Below, in pieces: positions 26,732 to 35,835 of a stretch of DNA of 64,000 nt. Source of the stretch: Bradyrhizobium diazoefficiens (GTDB lineage Bacteria > Pseudomonadota > Alphaproteobacteria > Rhizobiales > Xanthobacteraceae); contig NZ_JAFCJE010000006.1 in assembly GCF_018131185.1 (NCBI RefSeq), positions 434,001 through 498,000 on the forward strand. Reading direction: 5' to 3'. The position numbers were made by a program, and so were the translations under genes. Below the pieces are notes generated by a model. The model ran no database searches and was not told the origin of the DNA. It saw nothing but the letters and a program-made list of their open reading frames with translations. How positions within the stretch are numbered: the stretch's first letter is position 1; every line of letters starts with the position of its first letter.

Positions 26732-28036
26732 TTACTTGCGATCCTTGATCGCGACGTAGTCGCGGCGAGTGACGCCGGTGTAGAGCTGGCGCGGACGGCC
26801 GATCTTCTGCTGCGGATCCTCGATCATCTCGCTCCACTGGCTGATCCAGCCGACGGTACGGGCGACCGCGAACAGCACGGTGAACATCGAGACCGGGAAG
26901 CCCATCGCCTTCAGCGTGATGCCCGAATAGAAGTCGACGTTCGGGTAGAGCTTGCGGTCGATGAAGTACTGGTCGCTGAGCGCAATCTTCTCCAGCTCCA
27001 TCGCCACCTTCAGCATCGGATCGTCGCCATGGCCGGTCTCCTTGAGCACGGCGTGACACATCTTCTGCATGATCTTGGCGCGCGGATCATAGTTCTTGTA
27101 GACGCGGTGGCCGAAGCCCATCAGGCGGACTTCGGAGTTCTTGTCCTTCACCTTGGCGATGAACTCGGGGATCTTGTCCACGGTACCGATCTCGGCGAGC
27201 ATCGCGAGCGCGGCTTCGTTGGCGCCGCCATGCGCCGGGCCCCACAGGCAGGCGATGCCGGCGGCGATGCAGGCAAACGGGTTGGCGCCGGAAGAGCCGG
27301 CGATGCGCACCGTCGAGGTCGAGGCGTTCTGCTCGTGATCGGCGTGCAGGATGAAGATCTTGTCCAGCGCGTCAGCCAGCACCGGGTTGATCTTGTAGTC
27401 CTCGCACGGCACGGCGAAGCACATGTTGAGGAAGTTCTCGGAGAACGTGAGCGAGTTCTTCGGATACACGAAGGGCTGGCCGACGGTATACTTGTAGGCC
27501 ATCGCCGCCAGCGTCGGGATCTTCGCGATCATGCGCATGGACGCGATCATGCGCTGCTTCGGATCGTTGATGTCGGTGCTGTCGTGATAGAACGCGGCGA
27601 GCGCGCCGACCGAGGCCACCATCACCGCCATCGGATGGGCGTCGCGGCGGAAGCCCTGGAAGAAGCGGGCCATCTGCTCGTGCACCATCGTGTGATGGAT
27701 CACGCGGTCGTCGAAATCCTTCTTCTGCGCGGCAGTCGGCAGGTTCCCGTAGAGCAGGAGATAGCAGGTCTCGAGGAAGTCGCCGTTCTCGGCGAGCTGC
27801 TCGATCGGGTAGCCACGGTATTCCAGCACGCCGGCGTCGCCGTCGATATAGGTGATCTTGGACTGGCAGCTCGCGGTGGAGGTGAAGCCGGGATCATAGG
27901 TGAACAGGCCGGACTGGCCGTAGAGCTTGCCGATGTCGATGACATCAGGCCCGACGCTGCCGCTATGGATCGGGAGATCGTAGTTCTTGTTTCCGACCGT
28001 CAGCGTAGCGGTCTTATTGCTCGGTTTTGCGTCCAT
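26732..28036 (-). CDS. gltA: Citrate synthase
   Basis: Condenses acetyl-CoA and oxaloacetate to citrate at the entry of the TCA cycle. Active-site blocks are WGPAHGGANEA and GFGHRVYKNYDPRAKIM, carrying the two catalytic His, and a conserved Asp in PNVDFYSGITLKAMG. At 434 residues it belongs to the large hexameric type II form (NADH-sensitive in several bacteria). GGGGA precedes the ATG. gltX lies upstream in the same direction, 145 bases away; a strong terminator follows. Confidence 0.98.
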   Translation of the reverse strand: MDAKPSNKTATLTVGNKNYDLPIHSGSVGPDVIDIGKLYGQSGLFTYDPGFTSTASCQSKITYIDGDAGVLEYRGYPIEQLAENGDFLETCYLLLYGNLPTAAQKKDFDDRVIHHTMVHEQMARFFQGFRRDAHPMAVMVASVGALAAFYHDSTDINDPKQRMIASMRMIAKIPTLAAMAYKYTVGQPFVYPKNSLTFSENFLNMCFAVPCEDYKINPVLADALDKIFILHADHEQNASTSTVRIAGSSGANPFACIAAGIACLWGPAHGGANEAALAMLAEIGTVDKIPEFIAKVKDKNSEVRLMGFGHRVYKNYDPRAKIMQKMCHAVLKETGHGDDPMLKVAMELEKIALSDQYFIDRKLYPNVDFYSGITLKAMGFPVSMFTVLFAVARTVGWISQWSEMIEDPQQKIGRPRQLYTGVTRRDYVAIKDRK

Positions 28037-28181
28037 CGTAGGTCCCCGATGTATGGTGAAACGGGCCGGAGCCGGAGGCCCCTTGCGAGATGATGGGGCA
28101 GGCCGGAAGTTCCAGAAGGTACGGGGGAGATGGGTATATTATTGCTGTGTGCGCTGCAAGATCACCCCACGCATGGTCGAC

Positions 28182-29609
28182 TTACGTCGTAGCCTGGTCC
28201 TTGAGCCGGGCGAGGCTTTCCTGGCGTCCCAGGACGTCCAAAACCTCAAATATACCAGGCGATGTCGTTCGTCCGGTCAGCGCAGCCCTGAGCGGCTGGG
28301 CGACCGCGCCAAGCTTGAGACTGTTTTCCTCGGCGAAAGCGCGCAGCGCAGCTTCAGTGGTGGCGCCGCTCCAGGTCTCGACTTTCTCCAGTGCGGAATG
28401 AAGCTGCCCGATCAGCTTGCGGTTCTCTTGTGTCAGCAGCGCCTGCGCCTTGGGATCGAGCTCCAGGGGGCGGTCGGCGAAGATGAAATAGGCGCCGTCG
28501 ATCAGCTCGATCAGCGTCTTGGCGCGCTCCTTCAGGGCCGGCATGGCTTTGAGAAGCTGTGCGCGCGTGCTGTCGTTTAACTTGGCCTTAAGCTCGTCGC
28601 GGCTGGGCACGAGATGGTCGAGCACGTCCTCGAACATCTTCACGAGTGATTGATCGTCGGCGTGGCGGATGTAGTGGCCGTTGAGATTTTCCAGCTTGGC
28701 AAAATCGAAGCGGGCAGCGGCGCGGCCGACGCTGGCGAGGTCGAACGCCGCGATCATCTCCTCGGTCGAGAAGATCTCCTGGTCACCATGGCTCCAGCCC
28801 AGCCGGACGAGGTAATTGCGGACCGCAGCCGGCAGGTATCCCATGGCGCGGTAGGCATCGACGCCCAGCGCGCCGTGCCGCTTGGACAGCTTCGAGCCGT
28901 CAGGGCCGTGGATCAGGGGAATGTGGGACATGCTCGGCAGGGTCCAGCCCATCGCATCGTAAATCTGCTTCTGGCGGGCCGCGTTGATCAGATGGTCGTC
29001 GCCGCGGATCACATGGGTGACGCCCATGTCGTGGTCGTCGACCACCACGGCGAGCATATAGGTCGGGTTGCCATCGCCGCGCAGCAGGACGAGGTCGTCG
29101 AGGTTTTCGTTCTGCCAGACCACGCGGCCCTGGACCTGATCCTCGATCACGGTCTCGCCGGTCTGCGGCGCGCGCAGGCGGATGGTCGGTTTCACGTCGG
29201 ACGGGGCGGTCGCGGCATCGCGGTCGCGCCACATGCCGTCATAGAGGCGGGTGCGTCCTTCAGCGCGCGCCTTCTCGCGCATGGCGGCGAGCTCCTCGGC
29301 GGTCGCGTAGCAGCGATAGGCCTTGCCGTCGGCGAGCAGCTGCTCGGCGACCTCGCGGTGACGGGCGGCGCGGCTGAACTGGTAGATGACCTCGCCGTCC
29401 CAGCCGAGCTCGAGCCACTTCAACCCGTCGAGGATGGCGCCGATCGCGGCTTCGGTGGAGCGCTCCCGGTCGGTGTCCTCGATCCGCAGTAGCATCTTGC
29501 CGCCATGTTTCTTCGCATAGAGCCAGTTGAACAGCGCCGTGCGGGCGCCCCCGATATGGAGGAAGCCGGTCGGCGAGGGAGCGAAGCGGGTGACGACGGA
29601 ATCGGTCAT
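28182..29609 (-). CDS. gltX: Glutamyl-tRNA synthetase
   Basis: Class I synthetase charging tRNA-Glu. The HIGH-type motif is FAPSPTGFLHIGGARTALFN at the N-terminus and the KMSKS-type motif is KLSKRHGALG near residue 240; RIEDTDRERS and WSHGDQEIFS are also typical. The product has 475 residues. It is divergent from glnS, with 143 bases between the starts. In bacteria with GlnRS the enzyme is usually discriminating. Confidence 0.97.
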   Translation of the reverse strand: MTDSVVTRFAPSPTGFLHIGGARTALFNWLYAKKHGGKMLLRIEDTDRERSTEAAIGAILDGLKWLELGWDGEVIYQFSRAARHREVAEQLLADGKAYRCYATAEELAAMREKARAEGRTRLYDGMWRDRDAATAPSDVKPTIRLRAPQTGETVIEDQVQGRVVWQNENLDDLVLLRGDGNPTYMLAVVVDDHDMGVTHVIRGDDHLINAARQKQIYDAMGWTLPSMSHIPLIHGPDGSKLSKRHGALGVDAYRAMGYLPAAVRNYLVRLGWSHGDQEIFSTEEMIAAFDLASVGRAAARFDFAKLENLNGHYIRHADDQSLVKMFEDVLDHLVPSRDELKAKLNDSTRAQLLKAMPALKERAKTLIELIDGAYFIFADRPLELDPKAQALLTQENRKLIGQLHSALEKVETWSGATTEAALRAFAEENSLKLGAVAQPLRAALTGRTTSPGIFEVLDVLGRQESLARLKDQATT

Positions 29610-29752
29610 TCTTGGCAGGGCCTGTGCATGGGAAGCGGTGGTGTATAGCAGGACCGGAGCATAACTAAAGCCCGTCGGCGGACCTCGTGGGCCTTGGCGC
29701 GGCCACGCGAATTTGGCAGAAGGACCGCTGATTTCCCGACAGGATTTTCGTA

Positions 29753-31429
29753 ATGACAGAACCGGTGGCAGCTGAGGTTGGGCGCGATTTCATTCGTGAC
29801 ATCATCCAGGCCGACCTCGATCAGGGCAAATACAGCGAGATCGTGACCCGGTTCCCGCCGGAGCCGAACGGCTATTTGCATATCGGCCACGCCAAGTCGA
29901 TCGCACTCAATTTTGGCATTGCCCAGGAGTTTCCGGGCCGCTGCCATTTGCGCTTCGACGACACCAATCCGGTCAAGGAAGAGCAGGAATACATCGATTC
30001 CATCCAGGCCGACGTGCGCTGGCTGGGGTTCGACTGGGGCAAGAACCTGTTCTTCGCCTCGGATTATTTCGACCGCCTGTACGAATGGGCGGAGAAGCTG
30101 ATCCGCGACGGGCTCGCCTATGTCGACGACCAGACCCAGGAGGAGATCCGCACCTCCCGCGGCACGCTGACCGAGCCCGGAAAGAACTCGCCGTTCCGCG
30201 ACCGCAGCGTGGAGGAAAACCTCGACCTGTTCCGGCGCATGAAGGCCGGTGAATTCCCGAACGGCGCGCGCGTGCTGCGGGCCAAGATCGACATGGCCTC
30301 AGGCAACATCAATCTGCGCGACCCCGTGCTGTACCGCATCCTGCACGCGCACCATCCGCGCACCGGCACGAAGTGGCACATCTATCCGAGTTACGATTAT
30401 GCGCACGGCCAGTCCGACGCGATCGAGGGCATCACGCATTCGATCTGCACGCTGGAGTTCGAGGACCACCGGCCACTCTACGACTGGTTCATCGAGAAGC
30501 TGCCGGTGCCGTCACAGCCGCACCAGTATGAGTTCGCGCGGCTGAACCTGACCTACACGCTGCTGTCCAAGCGCGTGCTGACCCAGCTCGTCCGCGACGG
30601 CCATGTCGCAGGCTGGGACGACCCGCGGATGCCGACCATGGCGGGCATGCGGCGCCGCGGCGTGCCGCCGGCAGCCTTGCGCGAGTTCGTCAAGCGCATT
30701 GGGGTTGCGAAAGCCAACAGCGTGGTCGACGTCGGCATGCTGGAGTTCTGCATCCGCGAGGAGCTGAACCGCACGTCGCAGCGGCGCATGGGCGTGCTGC
30801 GGCCGCTCAAGGTGGTGATCGAGAACTATCCGGAAGGGCAGACCGAGGAGCTCGAGGCGATCAACCACCCTGACGATCCCAGCGCGGGCACACGGAAAAT
30901 CACGTTCGGCCGCGAGCTCTATATCGAGCAGGACGACTTCATGGAGAACCCGCCGAAGAAGTTCTTCCGCCTGTCGCCGGGCAACGAGGTGCGGCTGCGC
31001 TACGCCTATTTCGTCAAGTGCACCGGCGTGATCAAGAACGACAAGGGCGAGGTGGTGGAGCTGCGCTGCACCTATGATCCCGCGACCAAGGGCGGCAACG
31101 CGCCCGACGGCCGCAAGGTCAAGGCGACCATGCATTGGCTGCCGGCGGCGACCTCGGTGCCCGCGGAGATCCGCATCTACAACCAGCTGTTCTCCAACCC
31201 CAGCCCGGATGCCTCGAATTTTGCGGCCGATCTCAATCCGAATTCGCTGGAGATCCTGTCCGACGCACGGATCGAGGCATCGGTCGCGGAGAGCAATTCG
31301 ACCGAGCCGATGCAGTTCGAGCGCCAGGGCTATTTCGTGCGCGACAAGGACTCGACGCCCGGAAAGCCCGTGTTCTCGCGCACCATCGGCCTGCGCGACA
31401 CGTTCGCGAAGGAAGTCGCGAAGGGGTGA
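29753..31429 (+). CDS. glnS: Glutaminyl-tRNA synthetase
   Basis: Charges tRNA-Gln directly. Class I motifs: RFPPEPNGYLHIGHAKSIAL (HIGH) and TYTLLSKRVLTQLV (KMSKS variant); RFDDTNPVKEEQEYIDSI and the anticodon-binding beta-barrels toward the C-terminus (SPGNEVRLRYAYFVKCTGV) distinguish GlnRS from GluRS. Length is 558 residues, like E. coli GlnRS. Many alphaproteobacteria lack GlnRS and use amidation by GatCAB, so the gene is likely an ancient acquisition. A SnoaL-like gene follows after seven bases. Confidence 0.96.
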   Translation: MTEPVAAEVGRDFIRDIIQADLDQGKYSEIVTRFPPEPNGYLHIGHAKSIALNFGIAQEFPGRCHLRFDDTNPVKEEQEYIDSIQADVRWLGFDWGKNLFFASDYFDRLYEWAEKLIRDGLAYVDDQTQEEIRTSRGTLTEPGKNSPFRDRSVEENLDLFRRMKAGEFPNGARVLRAKIDMASGNINLRDPVLYRILHAHHPRTGTKWHIYPSYDYAHGQSDAIEGITHSICTLEFEDHRPLYDWFIEKLPVPSQPHQYEFARLNLTYTLLSKRVLTQLVRDGHVAGWDDPRMPTMAGMRRRGVPPAALREFVKRIGVAKANSVVDVGMLEFCIREELNRTSQRRMGVLRPLKVVIENYPEGQTEELEAINHPDDPSAGTRKITFGRELYIEQDDFMENPPKKFFRLSPGNEVRLRYAYFVKCTGVIKNDKGEVVELRCTYDPATKGGNAPDGRKVKATMHWLPAATSVPAEIRIYNQLFSNPSPDASNFAADLNPNSLEILSDARIEASVAESNSTEPMQFERQGYFVRDKDSTPGKPVFSRTIGLRDTFAKEVAKG

Positions 31430-31436
31430 GGCGCGC

Positions 31437-31823
31437 ATGAGCAGAGAAGCCGACGCCATTGTTTCCACCATCATCGCGAAATGGTGCGCCGGTTTCGCGA
31501 GCCTTGACGCGGCCGCGCTGTCGTCGCTGTATGCGAAGAACGCGTTCTTCTTCGGCTCCAACCCAAAGCTCTATCGGGGCAGGGACGGCGTGGCCGAGTA
31601 TTTCGACGGCTTGCCGCGGTGGCGCAAGCCGAGCGCCGTGTTCTCCGACGTGAACGCAGCGCAGGCCGGCCCTGATCTGATCAACATGGCCGCGACCATC
31701 TCGTTCGATCTCGCCGGCGAGCGGGACGATCTCATCGTCAAGATGAGCTGGGTGATCATCCGCGAGGACGGCGAGTGGAAGATCGTCAATCACCACGCCT
31801 CGTCGCAGGCGCCGCTGATCTGA
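31437..31823 (+). CDS. SnoaL/NTF2-like domain protein
   Basis: 128 residues in a single NTF2-like fold: helical start IVSTIIAKWCAGFASLDAAA, then LYAKNAFFFGS, a central YRGRDGVAEYF and the final strand pair WVIIREDGEWKIVNHHASS. Such cone-shaped domains act as small-molecule-binding proteins, isomerases or SgcJ-type proteins; no catalytic site is clear. The ATG at 31437 lies seven bases after glnS, so it is probably co-transcribed. Function unknown. Confidence 0.82.
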   Translation: MSREADAIVSTIIAKWCAGFASLDAAALSSLYAKNAFFFGSNPKLYRGRDGVAEYFDGLPRWRKPSAVFSDVNAAQAGPDLINMAATISFDLAGERDDLIVKMSWVIIREDGEWKIVNHHASSQAPLI

Positions 31824-31840
31824 CGCGACTCCATCGGTTT

Positions 31841-31880
31841 CGTCATTCCGGGGCTCGCGACGTCGCGCCCCGGAATGACG
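31841..31880. repeat. Palindromic intergenic repeat (CGTCATTCCGGGGC type)
   Basis: CGTCATTCCGGGGC (31841-31854) and GCCCCGGAATGACG (31867-31880) form a perfect 14-bp stem around 12 bases. Such elements are very common between genes in Bradyrhizobium (from memory). It may stop or stabilise the glnS transcript from either side. Confidence 0.75.
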
Positions 31881-31884
31881 ACTC

Positions 31885-31982
31885 GTGCCGTAGGATGGGC
31901 AAAGGTGCAAAGCGCCGTGCCCACCCTCTCTCGGTGACGAGAAAATTCGTGGGCACGCGTTCCTTTGCCTACCCTACGGCAC
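31885..31982. repeat. Long imperfect palindromic repeat (GTAGGRTGGGCAAAGG type)
   Basis: The 21-base outer arms 31885-31905 and 31962-31982 pair with two mismatches, and an inner pair GTGCCCAC (31917-31924) / GTGGGCAC (31949-31956) is perfect. The arms contain the CCTTTGCC and CCCTACG blocks of a dispersed Bradyrhizobium element. It directly follows the repeat at 31841-31880. Confidence 0.75.
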
Positions 31983-32072
31983 CTGCCAAGCAGCAGCACA
32001 CGGCATCGTCATTCTCGTGAGAGAACGGACGTGCATCCTGCGCGTTGAGGTGGGTCCAACAAGGAACCCACC

Positions 32073-32306
32073 ATGCAGAACATCGCAGAGCATATGGAAG
32101 TCATCGGCGCCGACGGCGTCCATGTCGGTACCGTCGACAAGGTCGAAGGCAATCGTATCAAGCTGACCAAGAAGGACAGCGGCCAGGGCAGCCACAAGGG
32201 CCATCATCATTTCATCGACAAGGGCCTGGTCGCCGACGTCGAGGGCAACAAGGTCCGTCTCTCGGCCAAGGCCTCGGTGGCCGTGACCATGGAAGAGGAA
32301 AAGTAG
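32073..32306 (+). CDS. DUF2171 small protein
   Basis: 77 residues: HMEVIGADGVHVGTVDKVEG, then NRIKLTKKDS, a HKGHHHFIDKGLVADV segment and VRLSAKASVAV. The GxDGxxVGxVDxV pattern and the two short beta-repeat halves match DUF2171, related to PRC-barrel-like folds. AAGGA lies seven bases before the ATG. No signal peptide. A short hairpin (TTCTC/GAGAA, 32022-32035) lies upstream. Function unknown. Confidence 0.85.
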   Translation: MQNIAEHMEVIGADGVHVGTVDKVEGNRIKLTKKDSGQGSHKGHHHFIDKGLVADVEGNKVRLSAKASVAVTMEEEK

Positions 32307-32401
32307 GGCGCCCTCTCGCGTTCCCGATCTGTACCGCTATTCGCCCGACCGCACGTTCCGGTAGCCTTGGCGGCAATCGCGTCGCGTAGGGTGCAGGGAA
32401 G

Positions 32402-34678
32402 ATGGCGGAGCCGGGCCGGCCAGTACGGTCCCAAGGTATTGCCGGGACGTGGCCGGTCGGCCGTGCTGCGCCCGCCGGCGGCTTTGTTCCGGCGGGCTTT
32501 GGCATCTGGCCCGCGATCGTCGAAACAATCCGCGCATGGGCCCGCGCCGAGGCCGGTCCCGGGCGTCTGTTGCCGTGGGTGCCGGTCGCCTTCGGCGGCG
32601 GCATCGCGTTCTATTTTGCCGCCGATCATGAGCCGGTGCTGTGGGTTGTCGCGACGACGGCGATCGTGCTGCTGCTCGGCGCGATCCTGTTGCGGCGGAG
32701 CCGGCTGTTCGCGCCCGCGATCATGATCGCTGTGGTCGCCGCGGGCTTTGCCGTGGCGACCTGGAAGACGGCGCGCATCGCCCATCCGGTGCTGGCAAAA
32801 CCGCTCTATTCGGTGTCGCTGTCGGGCTTCGTCGAGACGCGCGATATCCGCGAGCGCACCGATCGTTTCGTGCTGCGCGTCACCGCCATGGAGGCGCAGC
32901 GCAGCGACGTCAAGCTGGAACGCGTCCGCCTCTCCGTGCGCAAGGGCACGGCGCCCGAGGTCGGCAGCTTCGTGCAGCTCAAGGCGCGGCTGATGCCGCC
33001 GCTCGCGCCGGTCCGCCCCGGCAGCTACGATTTTTCACGCGACATGTTCTTCCAGGGTATCGGCGCCTCCGGCTTCGTGATGGGCGCGATCACGGCTTCT
33101 GTCCCGCCGGATGCCGGCGGCCTGCGGCTGCGCTATGCCGCTTTCATGCAGGGCCTGCGCGATGCCATCGACGCCCGCATCCGCTCAACGCTCGAGGGCG
33201 ACAACCGCGCGATCGCGACGGCGCTGCTCACCGGACGGCGTGATGCGATTTCCGCGCCCGTGAACGATGCGATGTTCATCTCGGGACTCGGACACGTTCT
33301 CTCGATCTCCGGCTATCACATGGCGGTGGTCGCGGGCGTCGTCTTCTTCGCGGTGCGCGCGCTGCTGGCCCTGGTCCCGGGCCTCGCAGTCGGCTTCGCC
33401 ATCAAGAAATGGTCGGCAGCAGCCGCCCTGGTGGCGGCCGCGTTCTATCTTCTGCTGTCGGGTGCGGAGGTCGCGACGCAACGCTCGTTCTTCATGACCG
33501 CCGTGGTGTTGATCGCGGTGATGGTCGATCGCCGTGCCATCACCTTCCGCACCCTGGCCGTGGCGGCGCTGATCGTGCTCGCGGTTGCGCCCGAGGCGCT
33601 GGTGCATCCCAGTTTTCAGATGTCCTTCGCCGCGACGCTCGGGCTGGTGGCGCTGGTGCAGATCGGCATGCCGAACCTGCTTGCCTCGCCCGATCATTCG
33701 GCGACGGCGCGCGTCGCGCTGTGGGGCGGCCGCGAGATCGCGATGCTGTTCCTGGCCTCGCTGATCGCGGGGCTTGCGACCACGCCCTATGCCGCCTTCC
33801 ACTTCCATCGCGTCACGCCCTACGGCGTGCTCGCCAATCTCGGTGCGATGCCGGTCGTCTCCGCGCTGGTGATGCCGGCAGGCCTGTTGGGATTGCTCGC
33901 GGCGCCCTTCGGGCTCGACGGCGCGTTCTGGTGGCTGATGGGGATTGGCATCGACTGGATGGTCGCGGTCTCGCGCTGGGTGGCGGCCTTGCCGGGCGCG
34001 GTCGGCCGCATTCCAGCCTTTGGCATCGCGCCGCTGATTGCAGCAAGCCTCGGCATCATCGTGATGGGTCTGCTGCGCACGCCCCTGCGCTGGTGCGGTG
34101 CCGTGGTGCTGCTGGCCTCCATCGCCTGGGGCCTGTCGGTGCGGCAGCCCGATATCCTGATTGCAGGGGATGGCGCGAGCGTCGCGGTACGCGGCGGGGA
34201 CGGGCGGTTGCACCTGATCAGGACGGGCAAGGACAATTTCCTGCTGAAGGAGTGGCTGGCGGCCGACGCTGATCCGCGCGATGCCGGCAGCAGCGCGCTA
34301 GGCGAGGGCGTGTCGTGCGACGAGTCCGGCTGCGTGACGCCGCTCGCCGACGGGCGGCTGGTCGCGCTGGCCTCGCGCATCGACGCGCTGGTGGACGATT
34401 GCAGCCGGGCTGCACTGGTGGTGGCGTCGCGGCCCGCGCCGCCCGATTGCGCGGCAATGGTGGTCGATCGGCAGCGGCTCGCTCGCCAGGGTGCGCTGGC
34501 CCTGACGCAGCGTGGCGAGGGTTTTTCCGTGCAGGCGGTGAGGGCGAGAGGCACGAACCGCCCGTGGCTGCCCGCCGGTGCCGGCGAAGGTGATTTCGAC
34601 GGCAGCCTTGCGCCGAAGGTGGCGCCCCGCAACCGGGACGCTACGCCGTCGGAGGCTAACTTGCAGGCCGACGATTGA
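32402..34678 (+). CDS. comEC: ComEC/Rec2-family DNA-uptake membrane protein
   Basis: Polytopic membrane protein of 758 residues. A DUF4131-like N-terminal region (about 60-210) is followed by the competence core with the motif GLGHVLSISGYHMAVVAGVV and VATQRSFFMTAVVLIAV, with ten or so membrane helices to about 580. The C-terminal soluble part (about 590-758) is short and lacks the HxHxDH metallo-beta-lactamase motif of Bacillus ComEC. In naturally competent bacteria ComEC forms the inner-membrane DNA channel; whether this host is competent is unknown. It lies in the usual rhizobial spot near lexA. Confidence 0.88.
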   Translation: MAEPGRPVRSQGIAGTWPVGRAAPAGGFVPAGFGIWPAIVETIRAWARAEAGPGRLLPWVPVAFGGGIAFYFAADHEPVLWVVATTAIVLLLGAILLRRSRLFAPAIMIAVVAAGFAVATWKTARIAHPVLAKPLYSVSLSGFVETRDIRERTDRFVLRVTAMEAQRSDVKLERVRLSVRKGTAPEVGSFVQLKARLMPPLAPVRPGSYDFSRDMFFQGIGASGFVMGAITASVPPDAGGLRLRYAAFMQGLRDAIDARIRSTLEGDNRAIATALLTGRRDAISAPVNDAMFISGLGHVLSISGYHMAVVAGVVFFAVRALLALVPGLAVGFAIKKWSAAAALVAAAFYLLLSGAEVATQRSFFMTAVVLIAVMVDRRAITFRTLAVAALIVLAVAPEALVHPSFQMSFAATLGLVALVQIGMPNLLASPDHSATARVALWGGREIAMLFLASLIAGLATTPYAAFHFHRVTPYGVLANLGAMPVVSALVMPAGLLGLLAAPFGLDGAFWWLMGIGIDWMVAVSRWVAALPGAVGRIPAFGIAPLIAASLGIIVMGLLRTPLRWCGAVVLLASIAWGLSVRQPDILIAGDGASVAVRGGDGRLHLIRTGKDNFLLKEWLAADADPRDAGSSALGEGVSCDESGCVTPLADGRLVALASRIDALVDDCSRAALVVASRPAPPDCAAMVVDRQRLARQGALALTQRGEGFSVQAVRARGTNRPWLPAGAGEGDFDGSLAPKVAPRNRDATPSEANLQADD

Positions 34679-34688
34679 TGCGATTGAT

Positions 34689-35627
34689 TTACAGATACCA
34701 GGCCAGCACGGCTTCCAGCCTGGCGTTGTCGATGACCGGCAGGGCCACCATCCGGCTCAGCCCGGCTACGCGGGCCTCGGAGCCGGCGATCGAGCTGTCA
34801 TGGGTGAGATCGTCGTCGAGCGCCGGCATGCCGGTGGCCCATGCGCCGCCGATGCTGCCTTCGCCCCTGCCGATGGATCTACCCGCGTAGAGCGCGGCGA
34901 GGTCGGTCTGCGCGCTGCAATCGCCGGCGCGAAAGACCAGCACTGAGCGGGCCTCGTTCGGGACCCAGATCTCGAAGCGTCGCGCAATCGGGGTTGCCTG
35001 CGCGGAGAGCAATGTCAGAACCCACGTCTCGGTGCCGGTTCGGTAGGGCACGCCGACCCCCAAATTGATCCCGATCTTGGCCGCGTCCTCCCAGCGCAGG
35101 AAGCTCTTGGCGTCGTGCAGGTCCTTGATGATCAGCGGCAGACCCGCCTTCCAGGTGCGTCCGGGCAGGCCGAAGCCGCGCGGAAACCTGGTGTGGCGGG
35201 AGTTGAATTCGAACATGTCCGCCATGCCGTAATAGCCGTCGACGAGCGCCATCTCGTGGGAGCGATCGGGATCGTTGTGCCAGAGTTCGATCGCGCCGAC
35301 ATGCGCCTCGTCGTCCCCGCAGAACAGCACCATCACGGCTTGCAGGAATTCGCCCGCGAACACCGGCACCGCCACGCCGCAGGTGAGGCCGGCCGCGACG
35401 GCCTGCTCGGTCCGTTTGAAATAGGAGTTGGCGAAGGTCGTGAGGATGACGGGATGGCCAGAGGCCCAGGCCTTGCCGGGAAGTCCCTCGTCATATCCGA
35501 AGTGCAGGTCCTCGCTCACGGACTTGAACGCGGACAGCCCTTCGCCGTAGAGGCCGCCGCCGAATTCCAGACGCCTGCGCGTCCGGTCGGGCACCCAGAG
35601 TTCAACGACGCGAATGAAGGTCTTCAT
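34689..35627 (-). CDS. Protein of three tandem GAF-like units
   Basis: 312 residues from the ATG at 35627. Three consecutive units share a pattern: VELWVPDRTRRRLEF with GLPGKAWASGHPVI, then IELWHNDPDRSHEMA with GLPGRTWKAGLPLI, then FEIWVPNEARSVLVF with SIGGAWATGMPAL. Each is followed by a hydrophobic strand region such as GVAVPVF. This fits the GAF fold, which binds small ligands or cofactors, but no output domain (kinase, cyclase, HTH) is attached. No signal peptide. It ends 10 bases after comEC, convergently. Sensor function is only inferred. Confidence 0.7.
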   Translation of the reverse strand: MKTFIRVVELWVPDRTRRRLEFGGGLYGEGLSAFKSVSEDLHFGYDEGLPGKAWASGHPVILTTFANSYFKRTEQAVAAGLTCGVAVPVFAGEFLQAVMVLFCGDDEAHVGAIELWHNDPDRSHEMALVDGYYGMADMFEFNSRHTRFPRGFGLPGRTWKAGLPLIIKDLHDAKSFLRWEDAAKIGINLGVGVPYRTGTETWVLTLLSAQATPIARRFEIWVPNEARSVLVFRAGDCSAQTDLAALYAGRSIGRGEGSIGGAWATGMPALDDDLTHDSSIAGSEARVAGLSRMVALPVIDNARLEAVLAWYL

Positions 35628-35835
35628 CGAGCGTGTCCGCCGCCTCAAACCACGACAGCATCGGTCATTTGGCTGCGGAGCGGACGTTCAAAATTCAGGC
35701 AGGACGGCTCAAACTTCGTGCGGCGCCGGGCGGGCCGATCGATGTTCGTGAAAACACGAACCATGCCATCTCGCCGGCGTCTGCCGGCGATGGCACTTCA
35801 ATCCTGGCGGCATCCAGTTGTCAGTCGAGGTGGCG

